Assembly: GCA_947372225.1 (NCBI GenBank)
Contig: CANBSV010000002.1
Location: 21,679-85,678, forward strand
DNA length: 64,000 nt
From: Burkholderiales bacterium
Lineage (GTDB): Bacteria; Pseudomonadota; Gammaproteobacteria; Burkholderiales; Burkholderiaceae_C
Reading direction: 5' to 3'
This document shows positions 17,314 through 26,400 of this stretch, piece by piece. Numbering within the stretch: the first letter of the stretch is position 1; the number at the start of each line of letters is the position of its first letter. Position numbers and translations under genes: made by a program. The notes beneath the pieces are model-generated. The model was not told the DNA's origin. It was given only the letters and a program-made list of their open reading frames with translations, and did not search any database.

Positions 17314-18257
17314 ACACGCCCGCCATCAAACACGGTCAGGTGCCGATGCGGCACTACCTGCAATTCAAGGATCTGAGCGACGAGGAGTACGGCTACTTGC
17401 TTGGCCGCGCGGCGATCATCAAGAAGCGCTTCAAGAACTACGAGAAATACACACCGCTGTTCGACCGCACCTTGGCGATGATTTTCGAAAAGGCCAGCAC
17501 CCGCACCCGTGTCAGCTTCGAGGCCGGCATGTACCAGATGGGTGGCTCGGTCGTGAACCTCACCTCGGGCGACAGCCAGCTCGGGCGCGCCGAGCCGATC
17601 GAAGACAGTGCACGCGTGATCAGCCGCATGGTCGACGTGGTCATGATCCGCACCTTCGAGCACACCAAGATCGAGGCGTTCGCAGCGCACTCGCGGGTAC
17701 CGGTGATCAACGGTCTGACCAACGAGTACCACCCGTGCCAGATCCTGGCTGATGTGTTCACCTACATCGAACACCGCGGCAGCATCCAAGGCAAGGTCGT
17801 GGCCTGGGTCGGCGACGGCAACAACATGGCCAACACCTGGCTGCAAGCGGCCGACGTGCTGGGCTTCACGCTGCACGTGAGCACTCCCAGCGGCTACGAG
17901 ATCGACGCCAAGGTTGCCGGCGTGAGCAACCAGGCCTGCGTCAAGGTGTTCGACAACCCCATGGATGCCTGCCGCGGCGCCCATCTGGTCACCACCGATG
18001 TGTGGACCAGCATGGGCTACGAAGCCGAACACGAGGCGCGTCAGAAGGCCTTTGCCGACTGGCGCGTTGACCGCGAGATGCTCGCCGTGGCCCAGCCCGA
18101 CGTGCTGTTCATGCACTGCCTGCCTGCGCACCGCGGCGAGGAGGTGGATGCCGATGTGATCGACGGCCCGCACAGCGTCGTGTGGGACGAAGCCGAAAAC
18201 CGCATGCACGTCCAAAAGGCGCTGATGGAATACCTGCTGCTCGGCCGCATCGGCTGA
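17310..18257 (+). CDS. argF: Ornithine carbamoyltransferase
   Basis: Makes citrulline from ornithine and carbamoyl phosphate. The 315 residues carry the carbamoyl-phosphate site STRTR at 63-67, HPCQILAD in the middle and the ornithine-site HCLPAHRG from residue 269. The start is a GTG overlapping the argD stop, implying coupled translation; the family N-terminal part RHYLQFKDLS follows about 16 residues later. With argD it forms a two-gene arginine operon, possibly extended by the phosphoesterase 18 bases downstream. Confidence 0.97.
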   Translation: MNTPAIKHGQVPMRHYLQFKDLSDEEYGYLLGRAAIIKKRFKNYEKYTPLFDRTLAMIFEKASTRTRVSFEAGMYQMGGSVVNLTSGDSQLGRAEPIEDSARVISRMVDVVMIRTFEHTKIEAFAAHSRVPVINGLTNEYHPCQILADVFTYIEHRGSIQGKVVAWVGDGNNMANTWLQAADVLGFTLHVSTPSGYEIDAKVAGVSNQACVKVFDNPMDACRGAHLVTTDVWTSMGYEAEHEARQKAFADWRVDREMLAVAQPDVLFMHCLPAHRGEEVDADVIDGPHSVVWDEAENRMHVQKALMEYLLLGRIG

Positions 18258-18275
18258 GGCGCGACCGCAGGTGCC

Positions 18276-19019
18276 ATGAAGCTCGCCGTCATCACCGACG
18301 TACACGCCAACCGTGAGGCGTTCGAGGCGGTGCTGGAGCACGCCTCGTCTCAGCGAGTCGACTGCCACGCGCTGCTCGGCGACTTCGTGGGATATGGCGC
18401 CGACCCCAGTTGGGTGGTCGATCGAATTCGGACGCTGGTCGACGAAGGCGCCATCGCGGTTCAGGGCAACCATGACGAGGCCGTGGTCTCAGGCCCGCGC
18501 GATTCGATGGTTCCGCAGGCACGCGAGGTGGCCTCCTGGACTCGCAAGCAGCTTTCAGGCAGCCAGATCGACTTTCTCGGGGCACTGCCACTGAGCGTCA
18601 CTCAGGACGAGCAGTTGTTCGTCCACGCCAACAACGTGGCACCCGATCAGTGGGGCTACGTGTTGAACCGGCTCGATGCGGCCGCCTGCCTGGAAGCCGC
18701 CACCGCGCGTCACATTTTTTGCGGCCATGTGCATGCACAAAAGGTGTACCACCTGACCACGGGGGGAGCCAGCGGTGCCGCAGAGTTCAAGCTGGGCAAC
18801 ACCTTTTTGCTGCCACAGTCATCACGCTGGCTGGTCATCGCGGGCTCAGCGGGACAGCCGCGTGACGGCAACACCAACGCCTGCTACGCCACGTTTGACA
18901 CCGAGACGGCCGCCCTGACCTTCTGGCGCGTTCCGTACAACAACAGCCAGGCAGCAGCCAAGATCGTGGCCGCCGGCCTGCCCAGCGCGCTGGCTGAGAG
19001 GTTGCTGCGCGGCGAATAG
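18276..19019 (+). CDS. Calcineurin-like metallophosphoesterase
   Basis: A 247-residue protein of the YfcE/MJ0936-like metallophosphoesterase group. Metal-binding motifs are in order: DVHAN (D-x-H), GDFVGYG (GD), GNHDEA (GNHD/E), and a C-terminal FCGHVHAQK (GHxH). No signal peptide is seen, so it acts in the cytosol. The substrate is unknown; relatives hydrolyse phosphodiesters or phosphoproteins. It lies 18 bases after argF and 5 before the TAXI-type gene, so it is likely in the same transcript. Confidence 0.85.
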   Translation: MKLAVITDVHANREAFEAVLEHASSQRVDCHALLGDFVGYGADPSWVVDRIRTLVDEGAIAVQGNHDEAVVSGPRDSMVPQAREVASWTRKQLSGSQIDFLGALPLSVTQDEQLFVHANNVAPDQWGYVLNRLDAAACLEAATARHIFCGHVHAQKVYHLTTGGASGAAEFKLGNTFLLPQSSRWLVIAGSAGQPRDGNTNACYATFDTETAALTFWRVPYNNSQAAAKIVAAGLPSALAERLLRGE

Positions 19020-19024
19020 GCACG

Positions 19025-20443
19025 ATGCGCAGATTCGATGTCACCTCAGGATCCAGCCCCGACATGAAAACACCTTCGCGCAACTCCGCGCAGTCAATGC
19101 GCGACCTCACCCTGACCATCGGTCCGTTCGTTGTGCTGGCCGTCGCACTGCTGCTCGCGGCCTACTGCGTGCTGGACCCGACGCCACCGAAGAAGGTGGT
19201 GCTGGCCACCGGTGTCGACAAAGGCGCTTATGCGGCTTTTGGAAAACGCTACGCCGCGTTGCTCAAGGAGCACGGCATCGAGGTCGAACTGCGCGCCACG
19301 CAGGGCACGGCCGAAAACCTTGCGCTGCTGCGCGACGACCATTCGGGCGTTGATCTCGCGTTCGTGCAGGGCGGCTTCGACGACCGGCCCGCAGCCGCCG
19401 AAGACGAAGACGCAGCGCCCTCGCTGGTCTCGCTGGGCAGCCTGTTCTACGAACCCATCTGGCTGTTCTACCGGGAAGATTCAGCCCGGCGATTGCTGGG
19501 GGCCGACACGCTGTCGTCGCTGCCGCAGTTGGCCGGCTGGCGTTTCAACATCGGCGCGCCCGGCAGCGGCATCCAGCGCCTGGTGGAAGGGATGCTGGAG
19601 GCGAACCGCCTGGCCGAGCCTCAGCTCACGCTGCTCAAGTTGCCTGCAGCCCCCGCGGTCGCGGCTTTGCTGGCCGGCGAGTCCGATGCGCTTGCACTGG
19701 CGTCGGCGCCCGAATCCCAAACGGTGCAAACGCTTCTAAACACACCGGGCATCCGGCTGTTCGACTTTGCGCAGGCCGAGGCCTATTCGCGCCGCTTTGC
19801 GTTCATGCGCCCGCTGGTGCTGCCGCGCGGTGTGGTCGATCTGGCCGGCGATGTGCCCGCGCAAGACGTCCATCTGGTGGCGCCGGCAGCCACGCTGGTC
19901 GCGCGTGCCAACACCCATCCGGCGCTGATCCAGCTGTTCGTGCAGGCCGCGCAAAAGATCCACGGCGGCGCCGGCTGGTTCCAGCGCAAGGGAGACTTCC
20001 CGAGCCCGCTCAACACCGAGCGACCGCTGGCCAAGGAGGCGCAGCGCTTCTATCAAAACGGCGTACCCGTGCTGCAGCGGCACCTGCCGTTCGGCGTGGC
20101 CAACCTGATCGACCGGATGTGGCCGGTGGTCGTGTCGATCCTTGCGATGCTGCTGCCGTTCACGCGGGTGTTGCCACCGGTCTATCAACTGCGCGTGCGC
20201 CGCCGCGTGTTCCGCTGGTACGAGCAGTTGCGCGACATCGAATCGCGCAGCAGCACCGAATCCCGGCAGACGTTGCTCGATCAGCTCGACGACCTGGAAT
20301 CGAGGGTGACGCGCGTGTCCGTGCCGCTGTCCTACACCGACGAGTTGTACGCCCTGCGCAGCCACATCGCCCTGGTGCGCACGCGCCTGAGCGAATCCGC
20401 CGGCACGGCGCTCACACCACCACCGGCTCGATCTCCAACCTGA
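19025..20443 (+). CDS. TAXI-family TRAP transporter solute-binding-like protein, membrane-anchored
   Basis: A 472-residue protein. An N-terminal membrane segment (residues about 31-48) is followed by a periplasmic binding fold opening with KVVLATGVDKGAYAAFGKRY, typical of TAXI proteins. A second membrane helix lies near residues 360-380, then a basic cytosolic tail of about 85 residues (RVRRRVFRWYEQLRDIE). No TRAP permease gene is nearby, and the C-terminal anchor and tail differ from secreted binding proteins, so a sensing or scaffold role is possible. Starts at 19025, 19064 or 19097 are all conceivable. The end overlaps convergent murB by 32 bases. Confidence 0.78.
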   Translation: MRRFDVTSGSSPDMKTPSRNSAQSMRDLTLTIGPFVVLAVALLLAAYCVLDPTPPKKVVLATGVDKGAYAAFGKRYAALLKEHGIEVELRATQGTAENLALLRDDHSGVDLAFVQGGFDDRPAAAEDEDAAPSLVSLGSLFYEPIWLFYREDSARRLLGADTLSSLPQLAGWRFNIGAPGSGIQRLVEGMLEANRLAEPQLTLLKLPAAPAVAALLAGESDALALASAPESQTVQTLLNTPGIRLFDFAQAEAYSRRFAFMRPLVLPRGVVDLAGDVPAQDVHLVAPAATLVARANTHPALIQLFVQAAQKIHGGAGWFQRKGDFPSPLNTERPLAKEAQRFYQNGVPVLQRHLPFGVANLIDRMWPVVVSILAMLLPFTRVLPPVYQLRVRRRVFRWYEQLRDIESRSSTESRQTLLDQLDDLESRVTRVSVPLSYTDELYALRSHIALVRTRLSESAGTALTPPPARSPT

Positions 20444-21440
20444 TGCCAAAGCGCCCGTAGACGCTTTCCTGAATGGCGCGCGCCAGCGTCATCACCTCGG
20501 AGCCGATGGCATCGCCGCGGTTGACCAGCACCAGCGCCTGCTTTTCGTAGACGCCCGCCTGACCCACGGTTTTGCCCTTCCAGCCGCAGGCATCGATCAT
20601 CCAGCCGGCGGCCAGCTTCACGCTGCCATCGGGCATCGGGTAGTGAACGATTTCGGGGTCGCGGCCGATGATGTCGCGGCACTGTTCCGGCGTGACCACC
20701 GGATTCTTGAAGAAGCTGCCGGCGTTGCCGATGAGCGCCGGATCGGGCAGCTTGGCGCGACGGATGTCGATCACCCAGCCGGCCACCTGCTGCGCCGTGG
20801 GTTGCGCAGCGGGGTCGGTCGATCGCAGCTCGGCGAGCTTGCGTTCGAGCTCCAGATAGCCCAGCACCGGCTGCCACGGACGCGGCAGCCGAAAGCGCAC
20901 CCGGGTGATCACCACCAGCCCGGCCAACGACTGCTTGAACACGCTGTCACGGTAGCCGAAGGCGCAGCGCTCGCGTCCGAGCGTCACCGTCAGTCCGGTG
21001 CGCAGATCGACCGCATCGAGCGACTCGAAGCGGTCTTGCAGCTCGATGCCATAAGCGCCGATGTTTTGCACCGGCGAGGCGCCCACGGTGCCCGGGATCA
21101 GCGCCAGGTTCTCCAGGCCGGGGTAGCCCTGCGCCAGCGACCACATCACCAGGCCGTGCCAGGATTCGCCGGCACCGGCTTCGACGATCCAGGCATCGTC
21201 GCGCTGCTCGATCAGCCGAAGCCCCGGCACCTCGACCTTGAGCACCACGTGCGGCATGTCGTGCGTGAGGATGATGTTGCTGCCACCGCCCAGCACGAAC
21301 TTGGGCGCGCGGCCCAGCGTGGGATGATCGACCACGCGCCGCACATCGGCGTCGCTGGCAATGCGCACCAGCGTGTGCGCCACGGCCGGCAAGCCGAAGC
21401 TGTTGTAAGGGCGAAGGCTCACGCCCGACTCGATGTGCAT
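20412..21440 (-). CDS. murB: UDP-N-acetylenolpyruvoylglucosamine reductase
   Basis: FAD enzyme making UDP-N-acetylmuramate for peptidoglycan. The 342-residue length, E. coli-like type I, fits. Motifs: LRPYNSFGLPA, FVLGGGSNIIL (FAD site), LIPGTVGASPVQNIGAYG, the GYRDSVFK tyrosine block, and GNAGSFFKNPVV with the catalytic serine. The ATG at 21440 (MHIESGVSLRPY) is preferred to the extension to 21485, which would overlap the upstream region of the divergent YajQ-type gene. Confidence 0.96.
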   Translation of the reverse strand: MHIESGVSLRPYNSFGLPAVAHTLVRIASDADVRRVVDHPTLGRAPKFVLGGGSNIILTHDMPHVVLKVEVPGLRLIEQRDDAWIVEAGAGESWHGLVMWSLAQGYPGLENLALIPGTVGASPVQNIGAYGIELQDRFESLDAVDLRTGLTVTLGRERCAFGYRDSVFKQSLAGLVVITRVRFRLPRPWQPVLGYLELERKLAELRSTDPAAQPTAQQVAGWVIDIRRAKLPDPALIGNAGSFFKNPVVTPEQCRDIIGRDPEIVHYPMPDGSVKLAAGWMIDACGWKGKTVGQAGVYEKQALVLVNRGDAIGSEVMTLARAIQESVYGRFGIRLEIEPVVV

Positions 21441-21496
21441 GGCAGAATTTTCGTTGATTGCCGCCCTCACCGGCCCCTCTTTCAAGGCCCCCGACC

Positions 21497-21985
21497 ATGC
21501 CCAGTTTTGACACCGTTCTCGAACCCGATCTCGTTGAAGTGCGCAACGCCATCGACCAGGCCTCCAAGGAAATTGGCACCCGCTTCGATTTCAAGGGCTC
21601 GTCGTCAAAGGTCGAGTTGAAGGACAAGGAGCTCACCGTGTGGGCTGACAGCAATTTCCAGATCGATCAGGTGATGGACATCGTGCTGGCCAAGCTGACC
21701 AAGCGCAACGTGGATGTGCGCTACCTGGATCGCAGCGCCAAGGTCGAAAAGATCGGCGGCGACAAGGTCAAGCAGCTCATCGTCATCAAGACCGGCATCG
21801 ACAGCGAGACCGCCAAGAAGCTGCAAACGCTGGTCAAGCAAAGCAAGCTCAAGGTGCAAGCGGCCATCCAGGGCGACACGGTGCGCGTCACCGGCGCCAA
21901 GCGCGATGACCTGCAAGCGGCCATGGCCATGATCCGCAAGGACCTGGCCGACGCGCCGCTGTCGTTCAACAACTTCCGCGATTGA
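21497..21985 (+). CDS. YajQ family cyclic di-GMP-binding-type protein
   Basis: A 162-residue cytosolic protein matching the YajQ/UPF0234 family end to end: MPSFDTV start, [19 protein letters not shown]-like [12 protein letters not shown] and the C-terminal NNFRD. Some YajQ proteins bind c-di-GMP and modulate LysR-type regulators, as shown in Xanthomonas; others bind nucleic acids. The ATG at 21497 is the family start. The retropepsin gene begins five bases after its stop. Confidence 0.94.
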   Translation: MPSFDTVLEPDLVEVRNAIDQASKEIGTRFDFKGSSSKVELKDKELTVWADSNFQIDQVMDIVLAKLTKRNVDVRYLDRSAKVEKIGGDKVKQLIVIKTGIDSETAKKLQTLVKQSKLKVQAAIQGDTVRVTGAKRDDLQAAMAMIRKDLADAPLSFNNFRD

Positions 21986-21990
21986 GCCCG

Positions 21991-22626
21991 ATGAAGCGCT
22001 TGCTGGCGGCACTGTTCGTCTTGGCCTGCGGCACCGCCTGCGCTCAAAGCGTATCGTTCAGCGGCCACATGGGTGACAAGGCGCTGTTGGTGATCGACGG
22101 CGCACCGCGCACGCTGGCCGTGGGCGCCAGCCAGTCTGGCGTGCGACTGGTCAGCGTGACGGCCAGCGCAGCAGTGATCGAAGTCGGCGGCAAGCAGCAA
22201 ACGCTGGGGCTGGGCGGCTCGCCAGTCAGCCTGGCCGGATCCAACAGCGCCGGCGGCGGCACGCAGATCGTCTTGTCGGCGGGCGACGGCGGCCACTTCG
22301 TCACCTCCGGCAGCATCAACGGCAAGGCAGTTCAGTTCATGGTCGACACCGGTGCGACCACCATCGCGCTGAGTGCGGCCGAAGCCGACCGAATCGGGCT
22401 GAAATACAAGGACGGCGAGCACCTCACCGGCAGCACCGCCAACGGCACGGTCACCGGCTACCGTACCTCGCTGGGTGTCGTGCGCGTGGGCGACGTGCAG
22501 GTCTACAACGTCGATGCTGCGGTGCTGCCCATGCCGATGCCGCATGTGCTGCTGGGCAACAGCTTCCTGAACCGCTTCCAGATGAAGCGCGACAACGAGC
22601 GCATGACCCTGGACAAGAAGCCTTGA
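21991..22626 (+). CDS. Exported retropepsin-like aspartic protease (clan AA)
   Basis: A 211-residue protein with a signal peptide (MKRLLAALFVLACGTACA, cleavage probably before QS). A variable domain follows, then a single retropepsin-type domain with the catalytic motif DTGAT at residues 119-123 and the later hydrophobic ALPMPMPHVLLGNSFLNRF block. A single DTG copy means the active enzyme would be a homodimer. It is probably periplasmic; no substrate can be named. Tightly placed between the YajQ-type gene and the pseudouridine synthase, whose start overlaps its stop. Confidence 0.84.
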   Translation: MKRLLAALFVLACGTACAQSVSFSGHMGDKALLVIDGAPRTLAVGASQSGVRLVSVTASAAVIEVGGKQQTLGLGGSPVSLAGSNSAGGGTQIVLSAGDGGHFVTSGSINGKAVQFMVDTGATTIALSAAEADRIGLKYKDGEHLTGSTANGTVTGYRTSLGVVRVGDVQVYNVDAAVLPMPMPHVLLGNSFLNRFQMKRDNERMTLDKKP

Positions 22627-23348
22627 AGCTGGCGCAGGTGCTGTTCTCCCAGGGCTTCGGTTCACGTCGCGAGTGCGAGGGCCTGATCCTCGGCGGCTTC
22701 GTCAGCATCGCCGGCCGCCTGGCCGATGACCCGTTTGAGGAGTTCGATCCCGAGGGCCTGGCGTTCAACGTGCGCGGCGAGTCGTGGCCATTTCGCACTC
22801 AAGCACTGATCGTGCTGAACAAGCCGGCCGGTCACGAATGCTCGCAAAAGCCCAAACATCACCCGAGCGTGTACAGCCTGTTGCCCGCGCCGCTGCGCCG
22901 GCGTGATGTGCAGGCCGTGGGCCGCCTCGACGAAGACACCACCGGCTTGCTGCTGCTCACCGACGACGGCAAGCTGATCCACCGCTGGACCTCGCCCAAG
23001 CACCACGTGCCCAAGGTCTACGAGATCGGCTGCAAGCACCCGGTCAGCGACGATCAGGTGCAGCAGTTGCTGCGTGGCGTGACGCTGGTCGACGACCCGG
23101 TTGCGGTGCGCGCGGCCGCGGCTGAAGCAACCGGCGCGTTCAACGGCCCGCAAGCTGCGGGGCTTGGCGAGTTGCACGGCTTGCGCATGACGCTCACCGA
23201 AGGCAAGTACCACCAGGTCAAGCGCATGGTGGCCGCGGTGGGCAACCGGGTCGAGGCGCTCCACCGAAGCCGCTACGGCGCGCTCGCGCTGCCGGCCGAT
23301 CTGGCACCGGGACGGTGGCGCTGGATCACCCCGGCCGCCGTCGTCTGA
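22623..23348 (+). CDS. rsuA: 16S rRNA pseudouridine(516) synthase-type enzyme
   Basis: RsuA/RluB-family enzyme of 241 residues. It has an N-terminal S4 RNA-binding domain (LAQVLFSQGFGSRRECEGLI) and a catalytic domain with GRLDEDTTGLLLLTDDG, where the aspartate after GRL is the nucleophile, then YHQVKRMVAAVGNRV. The start is a TTG at 22623 overlapping the retropepsin stop. Target assignment to position 516 of 16S rRNA rests on the small RsuA size and overall similarity and is less certain than the family. Confidence 0.86.
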   Translation: MKLAQVLFSQGFGSRRECEGLILGGFVSIAGRLADDPFEEFDPEGLAFNVRGESWPFRTQALIVLNKPAGHECSQKPKHHPSVYSLLPAPLRRRDVQAVGRLDEDTTGLLLLTDDGKLIHRWTSPKHHVPKVYEIGCKHPVSDDQVQQLLRGVTLVDDPVAVRAAAAEATGAFNGPQAAGLGELHGLRMTLTEGKYHQVKRMVAAVGNRVEALHRSRYGALALPADLAPGRWRWITPAAVV

Positions 23349-23414
23349 CGCCATGCGCGGCGGCGCTCTCGCCGGCTGCAGCCCATCCGCCGCCACCTCG
23401 TTCACCGCGCACCC

Positions 23415-25148
23415 ATGCTGATCGCGACCAGACTGGCTGAGCTCAAGCGATGGCTGTGGCTGACCAACCGGCGCCGCCTGCAGCGGCGCAAGCAGGCCGC
23501 CCGGATGCCCTACGACGTCTGGTGTGCGCGCCACGACACGCTCGACGACGCGACCCTTGCCGCGCTGGATGCCCGACTGGCGAACCTGGCCGCCAAGCCA
23601 CCCATCACTGTGCGTGTGGCGCTCGATGGCGCCAGCGAGCAGGCACTGGCGGCGACCTTCGCGAGCCTGCTGGCGCAGCGCTACCCCGCGTGGCGGCTGG
23701 AACTCACCGGCCAGGCCGACGGGGCGGCCACGGCCTGGGTCCAGGCCACCGCGGCCACCGATGCGCGCGTGTCCGTCGGCGCGTCGGCTTGCGTCGAGGG
23801 AGCTGCGACCTGGCTGGTGCCGGCCACCGCCGGTGACGTCTGGCGAGCGCACGCCTTGTTGCTGCTGGCCGAAGCAGCGGTGCGCTCGCCCGCAGCGCAA
23901 CTCGTGTACGCCGACCACGACCGCATCGATGCCCACGGCCGACGCTGCGACCCGGCATTCCTGTGCGACTGGAACCCCGAGCTGCTGCTGGCGGGCGACT
24001 GTGTCGGCCCGGCCGCGATGTGGCGCGCCGCTCGGCTCAAACCCGTGCTGGCGGCCGGGGTGCGCGGGGCACACGATCTGGTACTGCGGGCCAGCTGCGG
24101 CCTCAAAGCCGAGGAGGTGGTGCACGTGCCGAATGTGCTGGTGCACCGTTCCTCTGAGGCGACCGATGCCGACGCCATCGCCGTCGCAGCCCATCTCGAT
24201 CGCCTGGGCCGGCGTGGCAGCGCGGAGCTCACGCCTGCCGGCGTGCGGGTGCGCTTCGCACTGCCCGATCCGGCGCCGCGGGTGAGCATCGTCATCCCCA
24301 CGCGCAACCAGCTCGAGCTGCTGCGCCGATGCATCGACAGCGTCCACTCGCTCACCGATTACCCCGACTTCGAAATCGTCGTGGTCGACAACGGCTCCGA
24401 TGAGCCGGCCTGCCTGCGCTATCTGCAAGACCTCTGCGCGACACCGGGCGTGCGCGTGCTGCGCGACGAGCGGCCCTTCAACTACGCCGAACTCAACAAC
24501 GCTGCGGTGGCGCAGTGCAGCGGCGATTTCATCGCGCTGCTCAACAACGACATCGAGGTCACCGAAGGCGGCTGGCTGCGCGAGATGGTCAGCCTGACTG
24601 CGTTGCCAGCCACCGGTGCCGTGGGCGCGCGGCTGCTCTATGGCGACCGCAGCGTGCAGCACGCCGGGGTGTTCCTCGGCCTGGGCGGCGGCGCAGGTCA
24701 CGGCCACAAGGGGCTGGGCGAGTTCGACGGCGGGTACCTCGGCCGCGCGCTGCAACTGCAAGCCCTGAGCGCGGTGACCGCCGCTTGCCTCGTCGTGCGG
24801 CGCACTCATTACGACGCCGTGGGCGGGCTCGACGCGGCGGCCTTCGCCGTGGCCTTCAACGATGTCGACTTCTGCCTGCGATTGAGCGCTCGGGGGCTGC
24901 GCAACCTGTACACGCCGCACGCCGTGCTGCTGCACCACGAATCGGTCACTCGCGGGCGTGACAGCAACGCCGCACGTCGGGAGCGCTTCGAGTCGGAGCG
25001 CGCGACATTCATCGCCCGTTGGGGCCACCTGATGGACCGCGACCCGGCCTACAACCCCAACCTCACGCTGCGTTCGGAAGATTTCGGTTTGGCCGACCCG
25101 CCACGGGTGTCCTTGCTGCGTCCTTGGCAGCCCGATGAGCAGCCATGA
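23415..25148 (+). CDS. GT2 family glycosyltransferase with a degenerate N-terminal half
   Basis: A 577-residue protein. The C-terminal half is a full GT-A domain: VSIVIPTRNQ at about residue 292, EIVVVDNGSDE, then FIALLNNDIEVTEGGW with the nucleotide-sugar aspartates, and NDVDFCLRL as the acceptor-side acid. The N-terminal 270 residues resemble a second GT-A domain that has lost its usual motifs (it keeps YADHDRID-like features). This two-part layout is typical of rhamnosyl- and O-antigen-type transferases. No polysaccharide cluster surrounds it; the sugar and acceptor are unknown. Confidence 0.85.
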   Translation: MLIATRLAELKRWLWLTNRRRLQRRKQAARMPYDVWCARHDTLDDATLAALDARLANLAAKPPITVRVALDGASEQALAATFASLLAQRYPAWRLELTGQADGAATAWVQATAATDARVSVGASACVEGAATWLVPATAGDVWRAHALLLLAEAAVRSPAAQLVYADHDRIDAHGRRCDPAFLCDWNPELLLAGDCVGPAAMWRAARLKPVLAAGVRGAHDLVLRASCGLKAEEVVHVPNVLVHRSSEATDADAIAVAAHLDRLGRRGSAELTPAGVRVRFALPDPAPRVSIVIPTRNQLELLRRCIDSVHSLTDYPDFEIVVVDNGSDEPACLRYLQDLCATPGVRVLRDERPFNYAELNNAAVAQCSGDFIALLNNDIEVTEGGWLREMVSLTALPATGAVGARLLYGDRSVQHAGVFLGLGGGAGHGHKGLGEFDGGYLGRALQLQALSAVTAACLVVRRTHYDAVGGLDAAAFAVAFNDVDFCLRLSARGLRNLYTPHAVLLHHESVTRGRDSNAARRERFESERATFIARWGHLMDRDPAYNPNLTLRSEDFGLADPPRVSLLRPWQPDEQP

Positions 25149-25204
25149 CCGGCCGGTGTGCATCTGCATGAGGCCGGCGTCGAATCGCACCGATCGCTCG
25201 CCGG

Positions 25205-25210
25205 GATAAT
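25205..25210 (+). promoter_or_regulatory. -10-like hexamer six bases before ribF
   Basis: GATAAT ends six bases before the ribF ATG, with no Shine-Dalgarno between, consistent with a leaderless transcript. No convincing -35 box. Confidence 0.4.
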
Positions 25211-25216
25211 CAAGCC

Positions 25217-26212
25217 ATGCGCGTCCTTCGCGGTTTTCACCATCTCGGCCAGCGTGCCGGCAGCCTGTCCGGATGCGCCCTCACCATCGGCAACTTCGAC
25301 GGCGTGCACCGCGGCCATCAGGCGATGCTCGCTCTGCTGCGCAACGAGGCTCAGCACCGCAGCCTGCCCAGTTGCGTGCTGACCTTTGAGCCGCACCCGC
25401 GCGACCACTTCGCCGCGCGTGCGGGGCAGCCGGATCTGGCACCGGCGCGTATCTCGACGCTGCGCGACAAGCTCGGTGAGCTCGCACGCTGCGGCATCGA
25501 TCAGGCCATCGTCGTGCCATTCAACGACCGGTTTGCCTCGCTCACGCCGCAAGGCTTCATCGATGACGTGCTGGTGGCGGGTCTGCGTGCGCGCTACGTG
25601 CTGGTGGGCGACGATTTCTGTTTCGGCGCCAAGCGTGCGGGCGACTACGCGATGCTCGACGCAGCGGGGCAGGCCCAGCCGCCAGGCCATCGCTTCGACG
25701 TGGCGCGCATGCTGAGCTACGAGGTGCGCGGGCTGCGCGTATCGAGTTCGGCGGTGCGCGAAGCGCTGGCCGTCGGCGACATGACGCAGGTCGCGGCGCT
25801 GCTGGGTCGGCCCTACAGCATCAGCGGCCACGTGGTGCATGGGCGCAAGTTGGGCCGCGAACTCGGCTTTCGCACGCTCAACCTGCGCTTTACGCACGCG
25901 CGCGCCGCCGCCATGGGCATCTTCGTCGTTCGGGTTCACGGCCTCAACGGCGCGACGCCGCTCACCGGCGTGGCCAGCCTGGGCGTGCGGCCCACGGTTG
26001 AGGACGCGGGGCGGGTGCTGCTCGAGACCCACTGCTTCGACTGGCCCGATGCGCTGGGCGCCGAAGGCGGCTACGGCCGCTGCGTGAGCGTCGAGTTGCT
26101 GCACAAATTGCACGACGAGCTGCGCTACGACTCGCTGGAAGCGCTGCGCGAGGGCATCGCGCGCGATGAAGCTGCCGCGCGAGAGTGGCTGGCCACCCAA
26201 GGCCTGGGCTGA
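25217..26212 (+). CDS. ribF: Bifunctional riboflavin kinase / FAD synthetase
   Basis: Makes FMN then FAD from riboflavin. The 331 residues show the N-terminal adenylyltransferase domain ([31 protein letters not shown], then [11 protein letters not shown]) and the C-terminal flavokinase domain ([38 protein letters not shown]). It precedes ileS and lspA in the order conserved widely in Proteobacteria. Confidence 0.97.
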   Translation: MRVLRGFHHLGQRAGSLSGCALTIGNFDGVHRGHQAMLALLRNEAQHRSLPSCVLTFEPHPRDHFAARAGQPDLAPARISTLRDKLGELARCGIDQAIVVPFNDRFASLTPQGFIDDVLVAGLRARYVLVGDDFCFGAKRAGDYAMLDAAGQAQPPGHRFDVARMLSYEVRGLRVSSSAVREALAVGDMTQVAALLGRPYSISGHVVHGRKLGRELGFRTLNLRFTHARAAAMGIFVVRVHGLNGATPLTGVASLGVRPTVEDAGRVLLETHCFDWPDALGAEGGYGRCVSVELLHKLHDELRYDSLEALREGIARDEAAAREWLATQGLG

Positions 26213-26254
26213 CACGCCGCCCTCGCAACGCAGGCCGGCGACAAGGCCCCTCGG

Positions 26255-26260
26255 TAGAAT
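26255..26260 (+). promoter_or_regulatory. Candidate -10 box upstream of ileS
   Basis: TAGAAT (five of six to consensus) in the 188-base gap between ribF and ileS. A start near 26267 would give a leader of about 130 bases. No good -35 match and no T-box features are visible. Confidence 0.3.
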
Positions 26261-26400
26261 CTTTCCAAGGGTTTCACGCATCGACTTCACTCGTCGCACA
26301 GGCACATGGGGTGCCATCCACCCTCGCCCGCCCGAGTGACTCTGCCCAGCGGTGTACCGCCCACGCGCCACCCCTGAGCGCCACCTTTCGAGATCGAAGC

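Noticed and set aside
22662..25190. Open frame of 842 codons on the minus strand
   Set aside because: Antisense to rsuA and the GT2 gene, which match known families. High GC content removes stop codons on the opposite strand, and the translation is low-complexity in H, Q, R and A.
26213..26400. T-box leader in front of ileS
   Set aside because: The gap lacks the conserved T-box sequence and a terminator/antiterminator pair; T-boxes are also not expected in Proteobacteria.
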